64,000 nucleotides of DNA. Source: Acanthaster planci. Its lineage: Eukaryota > Echinodermata > Asteroidea > Valvatida > Acanthasteridae. The notes under the pieces are model-generated. The model saw only the letters and a list, made by a program, of their open reading frames with translations. It had not been told where the DNA came from and ran no database searches. Numbering within the stretch: the first letter of the stretch is position 1; every line of letters begins with the position of its first letter. The DNA lies in the NCBI RefSeq assembly GCF_001949145.1, contig NW_019091426.1, positions 731,128 through 795,127 of the forward strand, given 5' to 3'. The position numbers were made by a program, and so were the translations under genes. Below, in pieces: positions 12,501 to 24,358 of the stretch.

Positions 12501-15500
12501 ACAAAACGTGTGTTTGTTTGGGTGTGACGTCCAGCTTGTTGGTGCTGAAATGTCATTGACCGGTAGAGTGAGGTGGGTCCACCTTGGTCTTTTTTATCAG
12601 TTGTTTCCATGGTTACTGATACATGTATTTACCCTGCCTGCTGCAGCTGTTTTATATTAATATACAGTGCACATGTACATCCGTTTTCATTTGATTTCTG
12701 TCTGTATTAATTTTGAAGCAAGTGTTGTTAATTTGCACTCAAATTAAAGACAAGCTAAAACAGATTTTTGGGCTGAGATTTGTCAGGATTTTTGTCTGCA
12801 GGACTTTCATGATTTCAGGATTTGTCAAAGAATTTTTATAAAAATCTGGAAAATCCTGTGTAAAAATGAAGGTGTACGAAGTGTAAGTTTCATGTTGTTG
12901 AATCAGCATGTCCCAGTAACTTGTGATTAGAAACTTTTACAGCCTTAAAACTTCTAAACTCTCTAATGGTTCATAATATTTGTGTGGATAATTGGTTTTA
13001 TTAAAATTGATGGTAGTCCATTCACACCATGTTAGCAAGTAACCATATGGCATTTAGGATACCATGGGTAAAAGGATAATGCAATTCAATCTACTTCAGA
13101 CTTTGCACCTGATGGTAGTTAAATGCTTGTCTTTAGTTATCAGTAAATACTTCCGGCTTTTTAGACCCTCCTGACAGGTTTTAGGCAAAGCTAGCCGACA
13201 TAATCATTCATGTATGATGTGTGCTGTCTGCATATTATTATGGACACACCACGGAGTGTGCTGCAGAGTTTGTTTACAATATGTGAGTAATGCCAGCAGA
13301 TGTTAAAAAAAGTTTAAAGGGTTATTTCAAAGGGTGATCAAATTCCTTTACCAGACATATTGGTGATAATGTTTCTGGTTGTAACCAGAAAATTTATTTC
13401 ATTTTTAGATCGTAGAATTTTGTGTAGTTTTCTTTTTCTGTCCAAGAAGTTTCATTTACATGTGTCGTCATTTTTGTTCTTTAGTATATTTTTTTATTGG
13501 GGGAGGTGGAGGTATTTCAAATATAGGGAGCGTTTGGTATTTCATTCAGTTAGGTTAAGAATTTATATTGAATGAAGCATTAAGATTGATTATTGGATTT
13601 GAGGAGTGGCTTGCAAAACTTCCCCCTTTGTGATCTGATATCAAAGAACCTTGCTTCTTTCGTTTGCAGGAAAAACCGAGCATCTTGAGAATGCATTTGC
13701 TGGTTCAGAAAACACCGATGCCACCAAGATACCATTGGCGTTCTATTCTGGCCTTTTTGCGTATGCTGGATGGTAAGATTACGCCTGTCCTAAAGCTCGG
13801 TTTGAAATATTTTTTTTGGACTCAAGCCAGCAAAGTGAATTTGAGATCATTCCAGGAAAATGGATCAAAAGGAGAACATGAAACATCCGGGGGGGGGGAA
13901 GCTGTTAAGCTTGGATCAAATTCAGGGTGGAAGTCACCTGTGGGAAGTAGAGACGGAAATTCTTTCGTTGGAAAACAAATAAATATTACATTTGTGAAGA
14001 CAAAAGAAACAACAAAAACATTGAACTTTGCCAAAGTCCATTTATTTTATAAGCCAAATCTGCCAGACTGCTAGATGTGGCTCAATTACTGTTGATGCTT
14101 ATGACTTTCAATTGAAATGGCAATTTACCACTTTGTGGAACAATTCTTTTGATTCAAGTTAAAAATTCTATTAATTTTGATAATGAACTGTACTTGTTAT
14201 CAGTGATATCATTATAAAATAGGATATATTTTTGGTTCCTGTCTTTCCACTCGTCACTGGTGATGTTCAAAATAGTGCACCTTCAGCAGTATTATTTGCC
14301 TTGGGATTAGAGACTGGAAAATTGACTAGAATTTGGCCTCGTTGCTTCACAGGCAGATGTTGGCGCAGGTGACGGAGGAGATCCAGCACCCTGCAAGGTG
14401 AGTCTTGCAAAGGGGGAGCTGCGCCAAGCCAACATTCCGCAGCGTCTGGCACAAACGCCGTCTTGGTCGAGACCCAAGTTTTGACTGTTGGCTTGCTGCC
14501 ATCGTAATTGCTTGCCAGTTGGACACCCCCAGGGTGTTCGATGCTCTGGAAAGCATGCAAATTCAATGGGGAAGGAAAACAAGAAATCGGTTAAAAGGTT
14601 GTTTCCTTGTTTTGGGGTCTATTCAAGTTTTTGGCAAATGTTCAAGGGTGCAAACATCTGCCACTGTCATTTTGGGCCATGAACATTGTTCCTTAAGAGT
14701 CTGTAACCATGTGACACTTAGAGTGTACTGCTCATGCTCAAGAAATGCCTTTCTGACCAGTTCTCTTCAGTTGAGCCATACTATTTACGTGATTCTGGAG
14801 GTTGGCCTGGCATTTTGTCACGCAAACCTCTGATTCAGTTTTTCCGCTCAGTGTCAGCAACGCCTCTGCACCTGTTTGTTACTGGACTTTTCCCAGGTTT
14901 TCTCACCAGTAAAAGTGCTGCCAAGGGACTTGACCTCAGACGTCCTCCAGAATACTAAAACAAAGACAAAAAAAAAAAGGAAATGGGCACAGCCAGCCAT
15001 TGTCAATTGGCAGCCTGTCATTTCCCATCTAAACCCCCCCCAATCCTTGTGGTCCATCTTGTTGAAAATTTTGCCTTTCTTTTCCAGACAAATAGCCTGG
15101 AGGCAAAACTGTAAGGAAATGAGCAGGTTATGCAGACTTGTTCATATCAGAGAAAGTTGAGCTGACTTCATTGTGGAATGTCTACTATGACAATGGAACC
15201 AATGGTTCATCTGTGACTATTTGAAAAAATAATAAGAGAGCAAGAAATGGTTATGATGAATGCGGTCCTGGTTGCTTTTTTTTTAATGACGAGAAGGGGG
15301 AGGGCTGCCAAGTGCCAAACCGTTGAACCGTTGATCAGATGAAAAGGGGAAGCTAATTTCTTTTCCTGCCAGTGACTCTTTTGTACACGTACGTAACAAC
15401 AGCACACACTATGGCTGCAGAAAATCTGGGTATATTGTGCCAGGATGTGACTTTTGAACTGCTGAAATTTTGGTTGCATGCAATGAAGTGTAGACTTCAC

Positions 15501-18500
15501 ATTGCGTGCGTTTAGTCACGGATCAACTGCAGTAAGGTGGAAAAATTGTTGGTTATACCAGAAGTATTTGGGCGTTCTAGGCAATTTTTCAATAAGCCTT
15601 TTGCGAGTTAACTTTGACCCAAATCTGGTGCACTGGGTTTTTTAAATTCACGTGAACATAACAACTTGAATTCTCCTTACTAAAACCACTGTTGCTATAC
15701 CTCGTGATTCAGGGCAAGCTTTTGCTTAGTAACATAAGAGACACCTTGCAACAATACACCGTTCTCAATGGATAAGAAGGACTCAAAGGAACCAGTCCAT
15801 TCCAGAGATGGTGGTCACTTTGCAAAGCTTGCCCCAAATCACGAGGTATAGCAACAGTGTCTTTAGTCTGGGGAATTCAAATCGTTATGTTTATGTACAG
15901 TCAGATAACTCAGTGCACCAGATTTTATTCAAATTTTACTCGCAAATGGCTTATTCAGTTGTCATGAACAGGGAACAGAGGATTTGGTTGATTTTTGTGG
16001 GAAAGGTTCTTCAAAGGAAGCTTTTATATTGGAGATGTTTTACTTATTCCTAGTAGGCCATATGGATCTGATATGTTTCGTTGATATATAACCAATAATT
16101 TTTTTTATCTGAATATATATATTCAAAATTACTGATAGTATTGGTTTTGGATGCTGTGGAATTGTATCAGTCAATCTGTTCTGCTAAGAATTTCTTAAAG
16201 TCTGATGCGGCAAGTGTGTGGATTGCTGATGCAATCAACCGCCCACGTGCTGAACGCAGACAGTTTGGGTTCGTTCAAATAGACGCACGCCTCTTGGGAA
16301 ATTTGTCATCACAACATCTGTGATGAGTGCCACGTGCAAAAGGGTTTCTCTTCCTTTCAGTTCAGGTTCAGATCTGTGGTAATAATTTTGCTTCTCCAAA
16401 AAGGGAGGACCTCATAACAGACTCTTTAGGGGGTACTGACTGTAGTTTGAAAACCAGACCTACTGGTGAGAATAGCAGCTCTGGTAAACGTGGAGATATG
16501 AGCCATTTTCTCCTCAGAGGAATTTCAAAGTGAGAATAAGCCCCCTCAAAAGCCATCCACAGGTTGTTCACTCTAATTCCGTGTTCATTCCACAACAAAG
16601 TTGGCCCTGAAAGTGGGTTACAGAATGTGTCCTCAAATTAACTACTGTCCGAAATCCATATCCAAACAGCCACAGCTAGTACAATCTTTGAACCATATGG
16701 TACATGGTAGACAAAGCCTGACAAGTTTCTTATGATTACAGCTGTTACACAGATCATGTACATGTACATGATGCAGTGTACATGTACATGTACATGTAAC
16801 TGTTTTAGGACACCATGGAGTGGCCCAGTGTACATGTACATGTACATGTAACTGCTTCAGGACATCATGGAGTGGCCCTATACTGTGAAGCCTGCTGGAC
16901 TGGGTGCATGTACAGTACATGTACATATGTGTGTGCATCACCTTGGCTTGACCCCGCTGGCTGGCTGGTTGGCTGGCAGTATGTGGGCCAGCGTTGTTTT
17001 GATGATGCAATCACACCTGAGAGCTGCATGGCTGTTGGTGCTACATTTAGGGCTTGTTGAGCATGGCATTATGGAACCACATCGATTAACTGTATATCCG
17101 CAGCTGCTTTGGATTCAATTGTTGAAATCTGAACAAAAATGAGAGGCTGAAAATGTGGCATTGCAGTTGTTGGTTTTTTTCGTACATGTATGTGTTTTGT
17201 TTTGTCTTTTGATTGGAGATTGTGGAATATGGGGTATTTTAAACTTAAAGGGGGAATTGAATGGTACATGTTTGACAGTTTTATCCAAAATACATGTAAT
17301 GTGAATTCTCTGTGTAGATGAAAATATTCTGTTGATTTATAAACAGGAATCTTTTCCAATGAAAACCAAACAGTTTTATTATCGTTATTCGGTGCTTTAA
17401 AATATTATACAGCTTTCAGCAGAAATGAGATTAATGTTCACAACATTCATTGGGACTTCATTTTGGATTATGGTGAAAAACAAGGATTAGCCTTTGGGAA
17501 ATAATTCAACTTACATCGTCAGCTTTCAGATCAAAGATTTAAGAATCCAAAGAGATATTTCAAGTGAAAGGCTACCTTTTTTCATCAGTTTCATGAATGG
17601 ACAAATTCACCGGGCCTTGTCTACCTCTCCTGAGGCATACTAACTGAAAGAGGAAAAAGATTTCTGTGCTGGGTTTTGTCATTTCAAATATTTCCGTGAC
17701 AGCGTGACATGGCCCAACCCCTTCCCCCTCTTGTGAACGCTTTTAGTGCTCGTAAATGCGGTGGAAAGAAAAAATTGGCTGACCCTGAAATGTGCAGGCT
17801 GTACCATATTGACAGGTTGGCGCTACAGATGGTGTAGCATCGTGCATGTATGGGGCCGGCCTTGCTGGAATTGGTCTGACGTACCTGTATGAACTTGGCC
17901 AAGGTTTATTTGGAAATCCATTGTGATTCTGTGTAGAGAGATCACAGAATATCGTGTTCACCCCGACTTCCATTGTGTGGGCATGATAAAGTGGGCGTGA
18001 TACCAGTTTATAGTCAGAGATGGAACAACTGATTGGCCGTGTCCTGTTCCAAAAACCAGTTCAGACCCTTTGGATGAATTTTTGCCTTGCCGTAACCATA
18101 AAAGGCTGGTGGAGTGGACTGAACTCATTTACTGTAGCCAGAAGTGGGTCAAATAACTCGCATTTTTTCTGCATTATCTTACTGATCTCAGAAATGCCTT
18201 TTTCCCTTTCAAAAAACCTGTCAGGTTTTCTTTGGTTTAATGCATGTTTTTCTTCATTTTAAAAATTTACCTGAAATCTGTGACCATGATATTTTGATGC
18301 ATCGATGATGTACAAGTCAAACTTGATATATATTTAATGTTAGGCTCCAGTGCTCGGCTTGCTTCAACATTAGTACAAGTATAAATAATTAATACATATA
18401 GGTCCCTCCTGATACACAGTATTTTGGCATGAGTGTAGCTGTTTCAGTTTTCTGGTTAGGAACAGTTTCCCTTGTTTATAAAAGAGAAACTCTCTCTTCT

Positions 18501-21500
18501 GCCCCTGCGATGTTTTCTGTGTAAAAAGGAAAATGAGATTTTGTTTGCAGTTTGTCCCGAGATGAGAGAGGAACTTAACTGATTCTGGGTTTTTTTTTTT
18601 TGTAGATTTCATTAGTCCATATTTGGCATGAAAAATTTGTGGAATACTGAACAATCGTATGAAAATTTATTTTTGTGTGTGTAACCAGCTTAAATCTACG
18701 TCACTGGGATGAGCTTTTTTGCTGTTTGTAGGCTATGTTGGAAGTTGTGCCATATATCAATTTTGAAATTTTCTGCAGTGTCACGCATCGCTGTTTCACT
18801 GTTGTACTGTAGTTGCCCTGTGTTGTCTGCAGAAATTAAATGGCACATATGGTAAATTGATTTTTATTTGCCTGGCTCTGAAATGACAAGGCATTGCCAA
18901 GGTCCTCTGTATTTTCATGTCGATGACCTATATATGTCACTCACAGCTACTGGGTTCGTGGCCTTGGCTATGAAGGATTTATTATTAAATTATGAAAATT
19001 CTCGCATGTCTTTTTTTTTCCTATGCCTCAGAAACCTGCCCTTGGGTGTTATGCTGTCCGTGGCCATTGTCATGGTAGTTTACCTACTGACTAACGTCGC
19101 GTACTTCACCGTCGTCTCCCCACAAGAGCTTCTCATCTCCAAGGCTGTTGCCGTGGTAAGTTAGAGCGGGAGGGAAATCCCCCAGAAGACTTCTTCAGCG
19201 CCCTTGAGTCGCAACACGGAGTAGCGAGAAAGGACGGTAGCCCTCTTTGAATGCCAGCCCACTCTAAGAACCTTTTCTTTATTTTCTCATGTCGTTTGTC
19301 TCCGCAGTATGTGCTTATTCCTAACCAGCCCATGACAGATTTCTGTAGCCTTTTGGGGAAAAGGATCGGGTAGCTGGGTGGGGCGCATACAGTCACCTCA
19401 CTCGTGTCTGCTCCTCTCCTTCCGTGTTGTGCTTCACGACCACTGATGCCAACTACTACAGTGTCATTTTCTCGGATTGAAGCCCAGAAGTCAAGAACAT
19501 TTGACTGCTGATTCCAGGCCGCGGCAAAATCCACGGAGCTCAATTGACTGAGGGCGAACCGACGCTTTCCCCATCAAACTTTCTACTGTATACCCCCCTC
19601 GAGGGGGGGCATCGTCCTGCCTAGGAATGGCATCCCAGATTATTAGCCCACCTTTGCCGAGAAGTTGTGGTTTCAAGGAACAGTTGGATGTACCGAGGTC
19701 GAAGTGGACCCCCCCCCAGAGTTGTGTGCGGACGTTCTCAACCCTCGTAACTACACATACCTAATCTCCTATGGCAGTTTATAGCATGGTCTTAATCCCC
19801 TTCTCTTTTTGCCATTAGGGGATGGTAAGTGTCCGAGGTCAAACCCTGCGGCCGTGTCTCCAGTAACTTTTTTGCTCAATTTTGTTTGCTCCCTGTGTAA
19901 CGAAAAATGTGAAGTCAGTGAACATGTGTAAGGCAAACGGCGTAGAAACTAGAAAAAAAAAATGCTTTCATCTGAATGAGTGCTCTGCTAATATATATTG
20001 AGCAGCATCCACTTAAAACATTTTGTGGTGAGAATCTGTTTCCAAGAGTGGACTGTATGTACATGTATGTCGTTGAGTGCATGCATACATGTAGTGAGGC
20101 CGAATAGCAGCTGTCTGCCTGGTAATTTGCATGATATCTTCACGCCATATGTTACTTATTTTTTGCTGGTACTGGAAGTCCATTATTTACGAGGCAAGGA
20201 CTTGAGCAACACAATGCCATTGGATCTTTAATACCCGGTATATTTTCACTTTAAGGATCTGTGCAAATGATCCGAAGCAAGTTATGTGTAAGCTAAGGTT
20301 TTTGTCTTTCTTTTTTGCAGTTTACGTTTGTTGTTTCCTTTGGTTGAAGAATGGCTAAAGTCCAGTCGGCTAAAGTCCGGTCTGCAAAAGTGGACGTGAA
20401 CACGCATTTGTGACGTCATGGCAAGCATTTCTTCGGCACATTGATAAACACGTTTCAGTTGAAACAGATTTTCACCGCGGATGTTTTGTGGTTCCAACTT
20501 TGTGTTTGCGTTTATTCTCACGCAAAGGTTGAACCGGACTTTGGCCCGTTTCTGTAGAAGGCCCTCATTCCATGCGCAAGAATGAAGGCTTTTAAACCAG
20601 ACATGAAGACACAACTGTAATTGATGACAATATGCCATATTTTTCCGCCTTGTTTTTTTGTAGACGTTTGGTGAGCGGATGTATGGATCAATGTTATTCA
20701 TTATTCCCCTCTCTGTTGTTCTGTCCTGCGCCGGATCTATCAATGGCAGCCTTCTCAGCGACTCTAGGTAAATTAGCAATACACTTCAGTTTGCAAGGCC
20801 ATTATTTCTAGCAAAGGTAAAAAAAAAAATCCTAAAATGTGCAGCAAGGAAAATTACTTTAGTTTTAGGCAGCGTATGGTTCTACGTAAACTGTTTTTAC
20901 ATAATACATCTTAAAGTATTGGCCAGTTGTTTTTTCAATAGCCGTTCACCAGTGTACAGTAGGTCAGAATATGAATTATTTACATTCTCTGTCGATTCTT
21001 CAAAGTGGTCCATTCGTACCCTAAGTGTCAGAATAACAGCTGCACATTTGCAAAAAGTTTTTATTTCATAAAGAACCTTGATGGGGAAACAAACCAAAAA
21101 AGTGTATTTTGGCCACTTAAATAATTGTTCTTTGGTGGTGGGGTCTCTTTTTGAGATTGTCAATACATGTACAGAATTGCTACAGTCACCCTTAAAACAC
21201 TGAGTATCAAAATTGAAACAGGGATGGTTGAACTGAGAGTTGTTACAAAGTCAAGATATTCTAGATTTATTAGCTCAATAATGGGACAAAAGGATTTAAG
21301 AGCGAAGTTACCCCCCCCCCCCGATGCTCGGTGCAGTGTGCAGACCCCTCCATACGGGATATTTTTTTGGCAATGCTCTCACAAGCTGAATCTGGATTAA
21401 ACAGGTGCTTCCAATTTGAGGACTTCCCGACTTGTGGCACTGCATGGAAGTGTTTAAACAAAAAGGTTTACAAATTGTACAGTGTTCAATAATGTTAGGA

Positions 21501-24358
21501 ACTTCAGTGCTGATAACAGACCTCTGTAGAGGTTGTTGATCTTGCAAAGTATGGAATGTACAGTGTGAAGATGAGTTTTTTATTGCTTGGGGTCAAGGAA
21601 CTGTTTACCGGGGATCTCCAAGTCCTATTCACATGAATACTTGAGTAGCAAATGTGTTGGGAAAAAACTGCTTCTTCACACGGGACAGTTAAAGAAGTCA
21701 GGAAGATGTGCAAAGTTGTTTCTAGCATTCATTTCTTTTTCTTCCTATCAGGACCACGTTTGTTGCAGCGAGAGAGGGCCATCTTCCCCTCATTCTGTCC
21801 ATGATCAGCATCAACAAACGTACCCCGCTACCTGCTGTCCTGCTCATGGTATGATGTGTTGGTCATTTAGGCCGTGTTTGAACATGTCACTGAAGCTGGT
21901 TACTCACTTTACTTCAAGATGACATCAGTTGTTTGCATGTTGTCCGAGAGAAATGCGTATCAAGAGTAACCTGCTCGAAACCGTGAATGTAATCTAAAAA
22001 GGACGTACTGTAGCACAGCAATGCTCATGTAGGTATGTGCTGTCTAGATCGGTAGACGTTTTAGTAGGCATTTTTTTTCTTTGACGTCTGGTAATTTTAC
22101 GTAGAACCTACGCACTGGCTACTTCCCCTCAGTTGGCATGCTGTGTGTTATGTGTGATATTGCACCCCTACCTGATTCAACTGACCATGCAAGTTGAATT
22201 CAGTTACGTTAGACGTTATTTCAAAGTTGCCGCTCATCTCTGTCCTTTCTGCCCTCTGCGCCACAGCTGCCCATCTGCTTAATCATGCTGACCAGCAACA
22301 ATGTCTACAGCCTCATCAACTACCTGAGCTTTGCCAAGTGGTTGTTTCTGGGACTGTCGGCTGCCGTGCTGCCTTACATGAGATGGAAGAGGCCGGACCT
22401 CCCAAGACCTTTCAAGGTAGGGCTACCCAAACTCTGCCCCTCTTGTCGTCCGCAGAGGCTGGCTTGTATTGAGTGTGACTGCAATAGCAGACTTGATGTT
22501 GCAAAGCATTTCACAGGAGAATGCACCAAAGTTGAAATGTGTTTTGTATTGTACAAATTTACAGTGCCTTGTAGAGTTGCTTTTATGTGGCAAAGTTAGC
22601 TTTTTGTGGCCTTAACTGTGCCAAATCTAAGTCTGTCATTTACTCTAAACGTGGGGGTTAGGGTTAAAGGAATGTTTGTAACCATTCCGGCCAGAAGAAG
22701 TTTAAAAAAGTAGATTCTGAGTCAGTGAGAAATGGAAAAGTGGAAAATAGGCTAAACCTCGGACCTTACAGAAGTAGAAGCTCCAAGCCGGACTTACCCC
22801 TTGACTCTAACAGGCGCAGCTTATCCTTGCTGAGTCCAGTCATGAGTCCAAAGCCATAATGACATCAAAGAGAAGTGAAGTCCTCCTTGACTCGCTGCTG
22901 AAGTTTGAATTTGAAGGCTTTTTTTAGTATCTGCTTCACACAGAACTTACGGCTGTTTCTAAAACTTGCTCTAAACTTAAAACTTGTGCAAAAAAGCTAG
23001 ACTTCCTTGTGGAGTTTTATTTTGAACTCACCTGCACCACATCAACTTCCTGACTCCACGGTTTAGCTACTCATAAACATACTCCTCAGCGAAGAAAACA
23101 TGTAGAGAATACCCATAAGTTTCTCCTCTGAAAATGTTGCCCTTGCATCTGCATAAAACTGCTTCTTGTATGACATGTTGTGGTTACTTCTAATTTCTTC
23201 CTGATTTTTTTGTGTGTGTTGGATTTTCAGGTCAGCTTGATCATTCCCATTCTGTTCATCTTGTCCTGCTTGTACGTGGTCATCGTCTCTCTCTACTCTG
23301 CCCCAATGGATTGTGGGATCGGATTGGCCATTCTACTGACGGGTGTACCCGTGTACTACCTGTGCATCTGGTGGGAGAAGAAACCCGTATGGCTGGAGAA
23401 CTTCATGAGTGAGTTGACTCTTGTGCATTATGACCCTTCTTGTGAAATCCAAAAGGGCTCAAATTTGGGCTGCACGGAATTCCAGATACCAGAGGTTGGG
23501 AGTATTCTATTTGAATTCTTAGCATGGGATGCCATGTGAGTGTAATCAGCAATTCTAAGTACTAATGCTTGTGGAAATCACGTTTAAAGTCATCGGTGAA
23601 ACAAACCAGGATCCCTCTTTTCTGTCCTCATCGGAACCAGCGGTTGCCCTATTTCTGCCGCTTATCACAACTGCTGAACACTCTTTACCGTTTGGCAGAA
23701 AAAATGTTCACCCCACAAAAAACAGGTTACCAGCCGATTGGTCTTCCAGCATGTACTTCTTGTGACTGGTCCCCTTTTTTTCCCCTACACTACGTAAACT
23801 TGCCAAACAGTTCCATTAAATTGTCTTTATTGACAAAACAACCAGATTAAATTTAAAAGCAAGGTTAACTTTTTATTCTGGAAACCTGAGAATGAAAATA
23901 ATGAGGTAAAAGTTCATTTCTGAATTACTTAAAAATTGTGGTTAATACATTTAAATGTTTCAAGCCACATTATTTGGCTGCGGCTAGAAATTACACACGA
24001 GTCTATTGTTGTGGCCGCAGCCAGTTCACATTAAGTTGTGTGCAATTTCAAGCCATAGCCAAGTGATTTGGATGCCGCATGAGGCATGGAACAATAAATA
24101 GTCTGGCGCCACCTGTTGCTACAGAGTTTACATTAAATAAGATGGATTCGGGGAACTTGGTTGAAAATGGCTTCTCTGTGAATGAGGTCTGGGTGTTGTG
24201 GCATGAAACAAGGAATTTATGACTGGAGTCGCGAGAGGTGTGAGTGTGATGCGAATGAGCAACCTCGGTTTCTTCTCTATTTTTCTGCTGCAGTCACATC
24301 GACCATTCGCCTTCAGAAACTGATGCTTGTTGTTGTCCAGGAGAAGGAAACGTACTAA
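3044..24358 (+). CDS. Gene A (full span): SLC7 LAT/Asc-type amino-acid transporter light chain, 10 coding exons
   Basis: The ten exons listed below join into one uninterrupted 1491-nt frame (496 aa). The product is an APC-superfamily antiporter of the heteromeric amino-acid transporter group, expected in the plasma membrane and paired by disulfide with an SLC3 heavy chain. Visible marks: a hydrophilic N-terminus (1-33), the GSGIF substrate-loop motif in TM1 (51-55), FAELG in TM2, an extracellular Cys150 between TM3 and TM4 where light chains link to the heavy chain, VTEE after TM6, AREGHLP after TM8, and [15 protein letters not shown] in the last TM pair. The C-tail is short. The best resemblance from memory is to LAT2/Asc-1 (SLC7A8/SLC7A10) rather than y+LAT or b0,+AT. 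Oddity: the TM6 motif usually WNxLN(Y/F)VTEE reads [10 protein letters not shown]. The start ATG has a good context (gaaaATGG) and gives the usual N-tail length. Family is certain; the exact subtype and substrate are not. Confidence 0.93.
3898..4059. repeat. Foldback (MITE-like) element
   Basis: Imperfect arms of about 70 bp meet around 3985. gcgttagtattcctc and tatgattttggacgg on the left are mirrored by ccgtccaaaatcata and gagaattactaacgc on the right. No open reading frame, so probably a non-autonomous transposon. Confidence 0.75.
4180..4225. repeat. Near-perfect hairpin, 21-bp arms, 4-nt loop
   Basis: ctgcaagtcacaact (4186-4200), loop cagt, then agttgtgacttgcag (4205-4219). The arms extend outward to 21 bp with one mismatch. 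Confidence 0.85.
6140..6415 (+). repeat. Dispersed repeat, copy 1
   Basis: Matches the reverse complement of 39195-39470: shared blocks include gaatattcgaatgc, attcatgaaaaggaa, gcttgtttcaagca and cttgctaaatc in the same order. Family unknown. Confidence 0.75.
8985..9110 (+). CDS. Gene A exon 2: TM4-TM5
   Basis: 126 nt, phase 1 to phase 1. The acceptor follows a long pyrimidine tract (ttctctctttctttgtgatgtag is its 3' end) and the donor is GTACAA. It reads [15 protein letters not shown] then [19 protein letters not shown], which is the conserved TM4-TM5 stretch of LAT transporters. Confidence 0.92.
9111..13669 (+). other. Gene A intron 2 (4.6 kb)
   Basis: Non-coding. It holds a GC-richer segment at about 9290-9780, a short palindrome near 10193-10228 and a tRNA-derived SINE head near 12102-12175. 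G homopolymer run at about 10621. Confidence 0.8.
12102..12175 (+). repeat. tRNA-derived SINE head
   Basis: A-box-like TGGTAGTCGAGTGG (12107-12120) and B-box GGTTCAAGTCC (12155-12165) at tRNA-like spacing. The anticodon loop is one base too long and no 7-bp acceptor stem closes it, so this is a SINE promoter rather than a tRNA gene. The 3' limit is unclear. Confidence 0.65.
13670..13772 (+). CDS. Gene A exon 3: extracellular loop and start of TM6
   Basis: 103 nt, phase 1 to phase 2. Acceptor tttgcag, donor GTAAGA. It encodes a Glu/Asn-rich loop ([11 protein letters not shown]) then [14 protein letters not shown], the family's TM6 half-helix. In-frame fit to exons 2 and 4 is exact. Confidence 0.92.
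14353..14397 (+). CDS. Gene A exon 4: short TM6/VTEE microexon
   Basis: Only 45 nt, phase 2 to phase 2; acceptor ttcacag, donor GTGAGT. It reads [15 protein letters not shown]. The VTEE motif and spacing before NLP identify it, but the usual N and LN(Y/F) residues are replaced. It is too short for ordinary ORF calling and is anchored by frame and motif. Confidence 0.88.
15591..15955. repeat. Large foldback element (arms about 135 bp)
   Basis: The left arm (15591-15725) and right arm (15820-15955) are inverted copies. Matching blocks include actgttgctatacctcgtga, aaatctggtgcactg and gcaagcttt. About 95 bp of unique sequence lies between them. Confidence 0.82.
16774..16877. repeat. 52-bp unit repeated twice, with ACATGT microsatellite
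   Basis: Copies 16774-16825 and 16826-16877, each starting cagtgtacatgtacatgtac and ending catggagtggcc; few differences. Further ACATGTACATGT runs flank it (16755-16770, 16911-16928). Confidence 0.88.
19032..19155 (+). CDS. Gene A exon 5: TM7 and loop
   Basis: 124 nt, phase 2 to phase 0; acceptor gcctcag, donor GTAAGT. It reads [19 protein letters not shown] then [15 protein letters not shown] and ends KAVAV, exactly where LAT genes continue into TFG. Confidence 0.93.
20664..20767 (+). CDS. Gene A exon 6: TM8
   Basis: 104 nt, phase 0 to phase 2; acceptor tttttgtag, donor GTAAAT. It begins [12 protein letters not shown] and ends [11 protein letters not shown]. The length equals the matching exon of gene C. 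Confidence 0.93.
21752..21848 (+). CDS. Gene A exon 7: AREGHLP loop
   Basis: 97 nt, phase 2 to phase 0; acceptor cctatcag, donor GTATGA. It reads [19 protein letters not shown] and then [13 protein letters not shown]. The AREGHLP cytoplasmic loop is a signature of the family. Confidence 0.93.
22267..22416 (+). CDS. Gene A exon 8: TM9-TM10
   Basis: 150 nt, phase 0 both ends; acceptor gccacag, donor GTAGGG. It reads [20 protein letters not shown], then [20 protein letters not shown] and ends RPDLPRPFK, the conserved [12 protein letters not shown] segment. Confidence 0.93.
23231..23408 (+). CDS. Gene A exon 9: TM11-TM12
   Basis: 178 nt, phase 0 to phase 1; acceptor gattttcag, donor GTGAGT. It contains [19 protein letters not shown] and [14 protein letters not shown]. 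The CGIGLAI/TGVPVY pattern is the part most like LAT2. Confidence 0.93.
23966..24071. repeat. Imperfect hairpin
   Basis: Arms of about 33 bp: tatttggctgcggctagaaa and its continuation are mirrored by tttcaagccatagccaagtg, with a short spacer containing a second copy of the ggccgcagcc core. Confidence 0.6.
24294..24358 (+). CDS. Gene A exon 10: C-terminal cytosolic tail and stop
   Basis: 65 coding nt from acceptor ctgctgcag to TAA at 24356-24358. It reads [20 protein letters not shown] plus Y. Human LATs end with a similar QK-hydrophobic helix followed by a longer tail that is missing here. Confidence 0.9.

Larger units (their letters stand above)
14398..19031 (+). other. Gene A intron 4 (4.6 kb)
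   Basis: Non-coding. It holds a large foldback element at about 15591-15955, a 52-bp tandem duplication with ACATGT repeats at 16774-16877 and low-complexity T runs. Intron 3 (13773-14352) is short and shows only a G run. Confidence 0.8.
19156..24293 (+). other. Gene A introns 5 to 9
   Basis: Five introns (19156-20663, 20768-21751, 21849-22266, 22417-23230, 23409-24293) without further exons. The first begins with an unusually GC-rich 550 bp; the last contains a hairpin at about 23966-24071. Confidence 0.75.

Noticed and set aside
19133-19543. Minus-strand ORF of 136 codons overlapping gene A exon 5
   Set aside because: No recognisable protein and it overlaps the antisense of a true exon.
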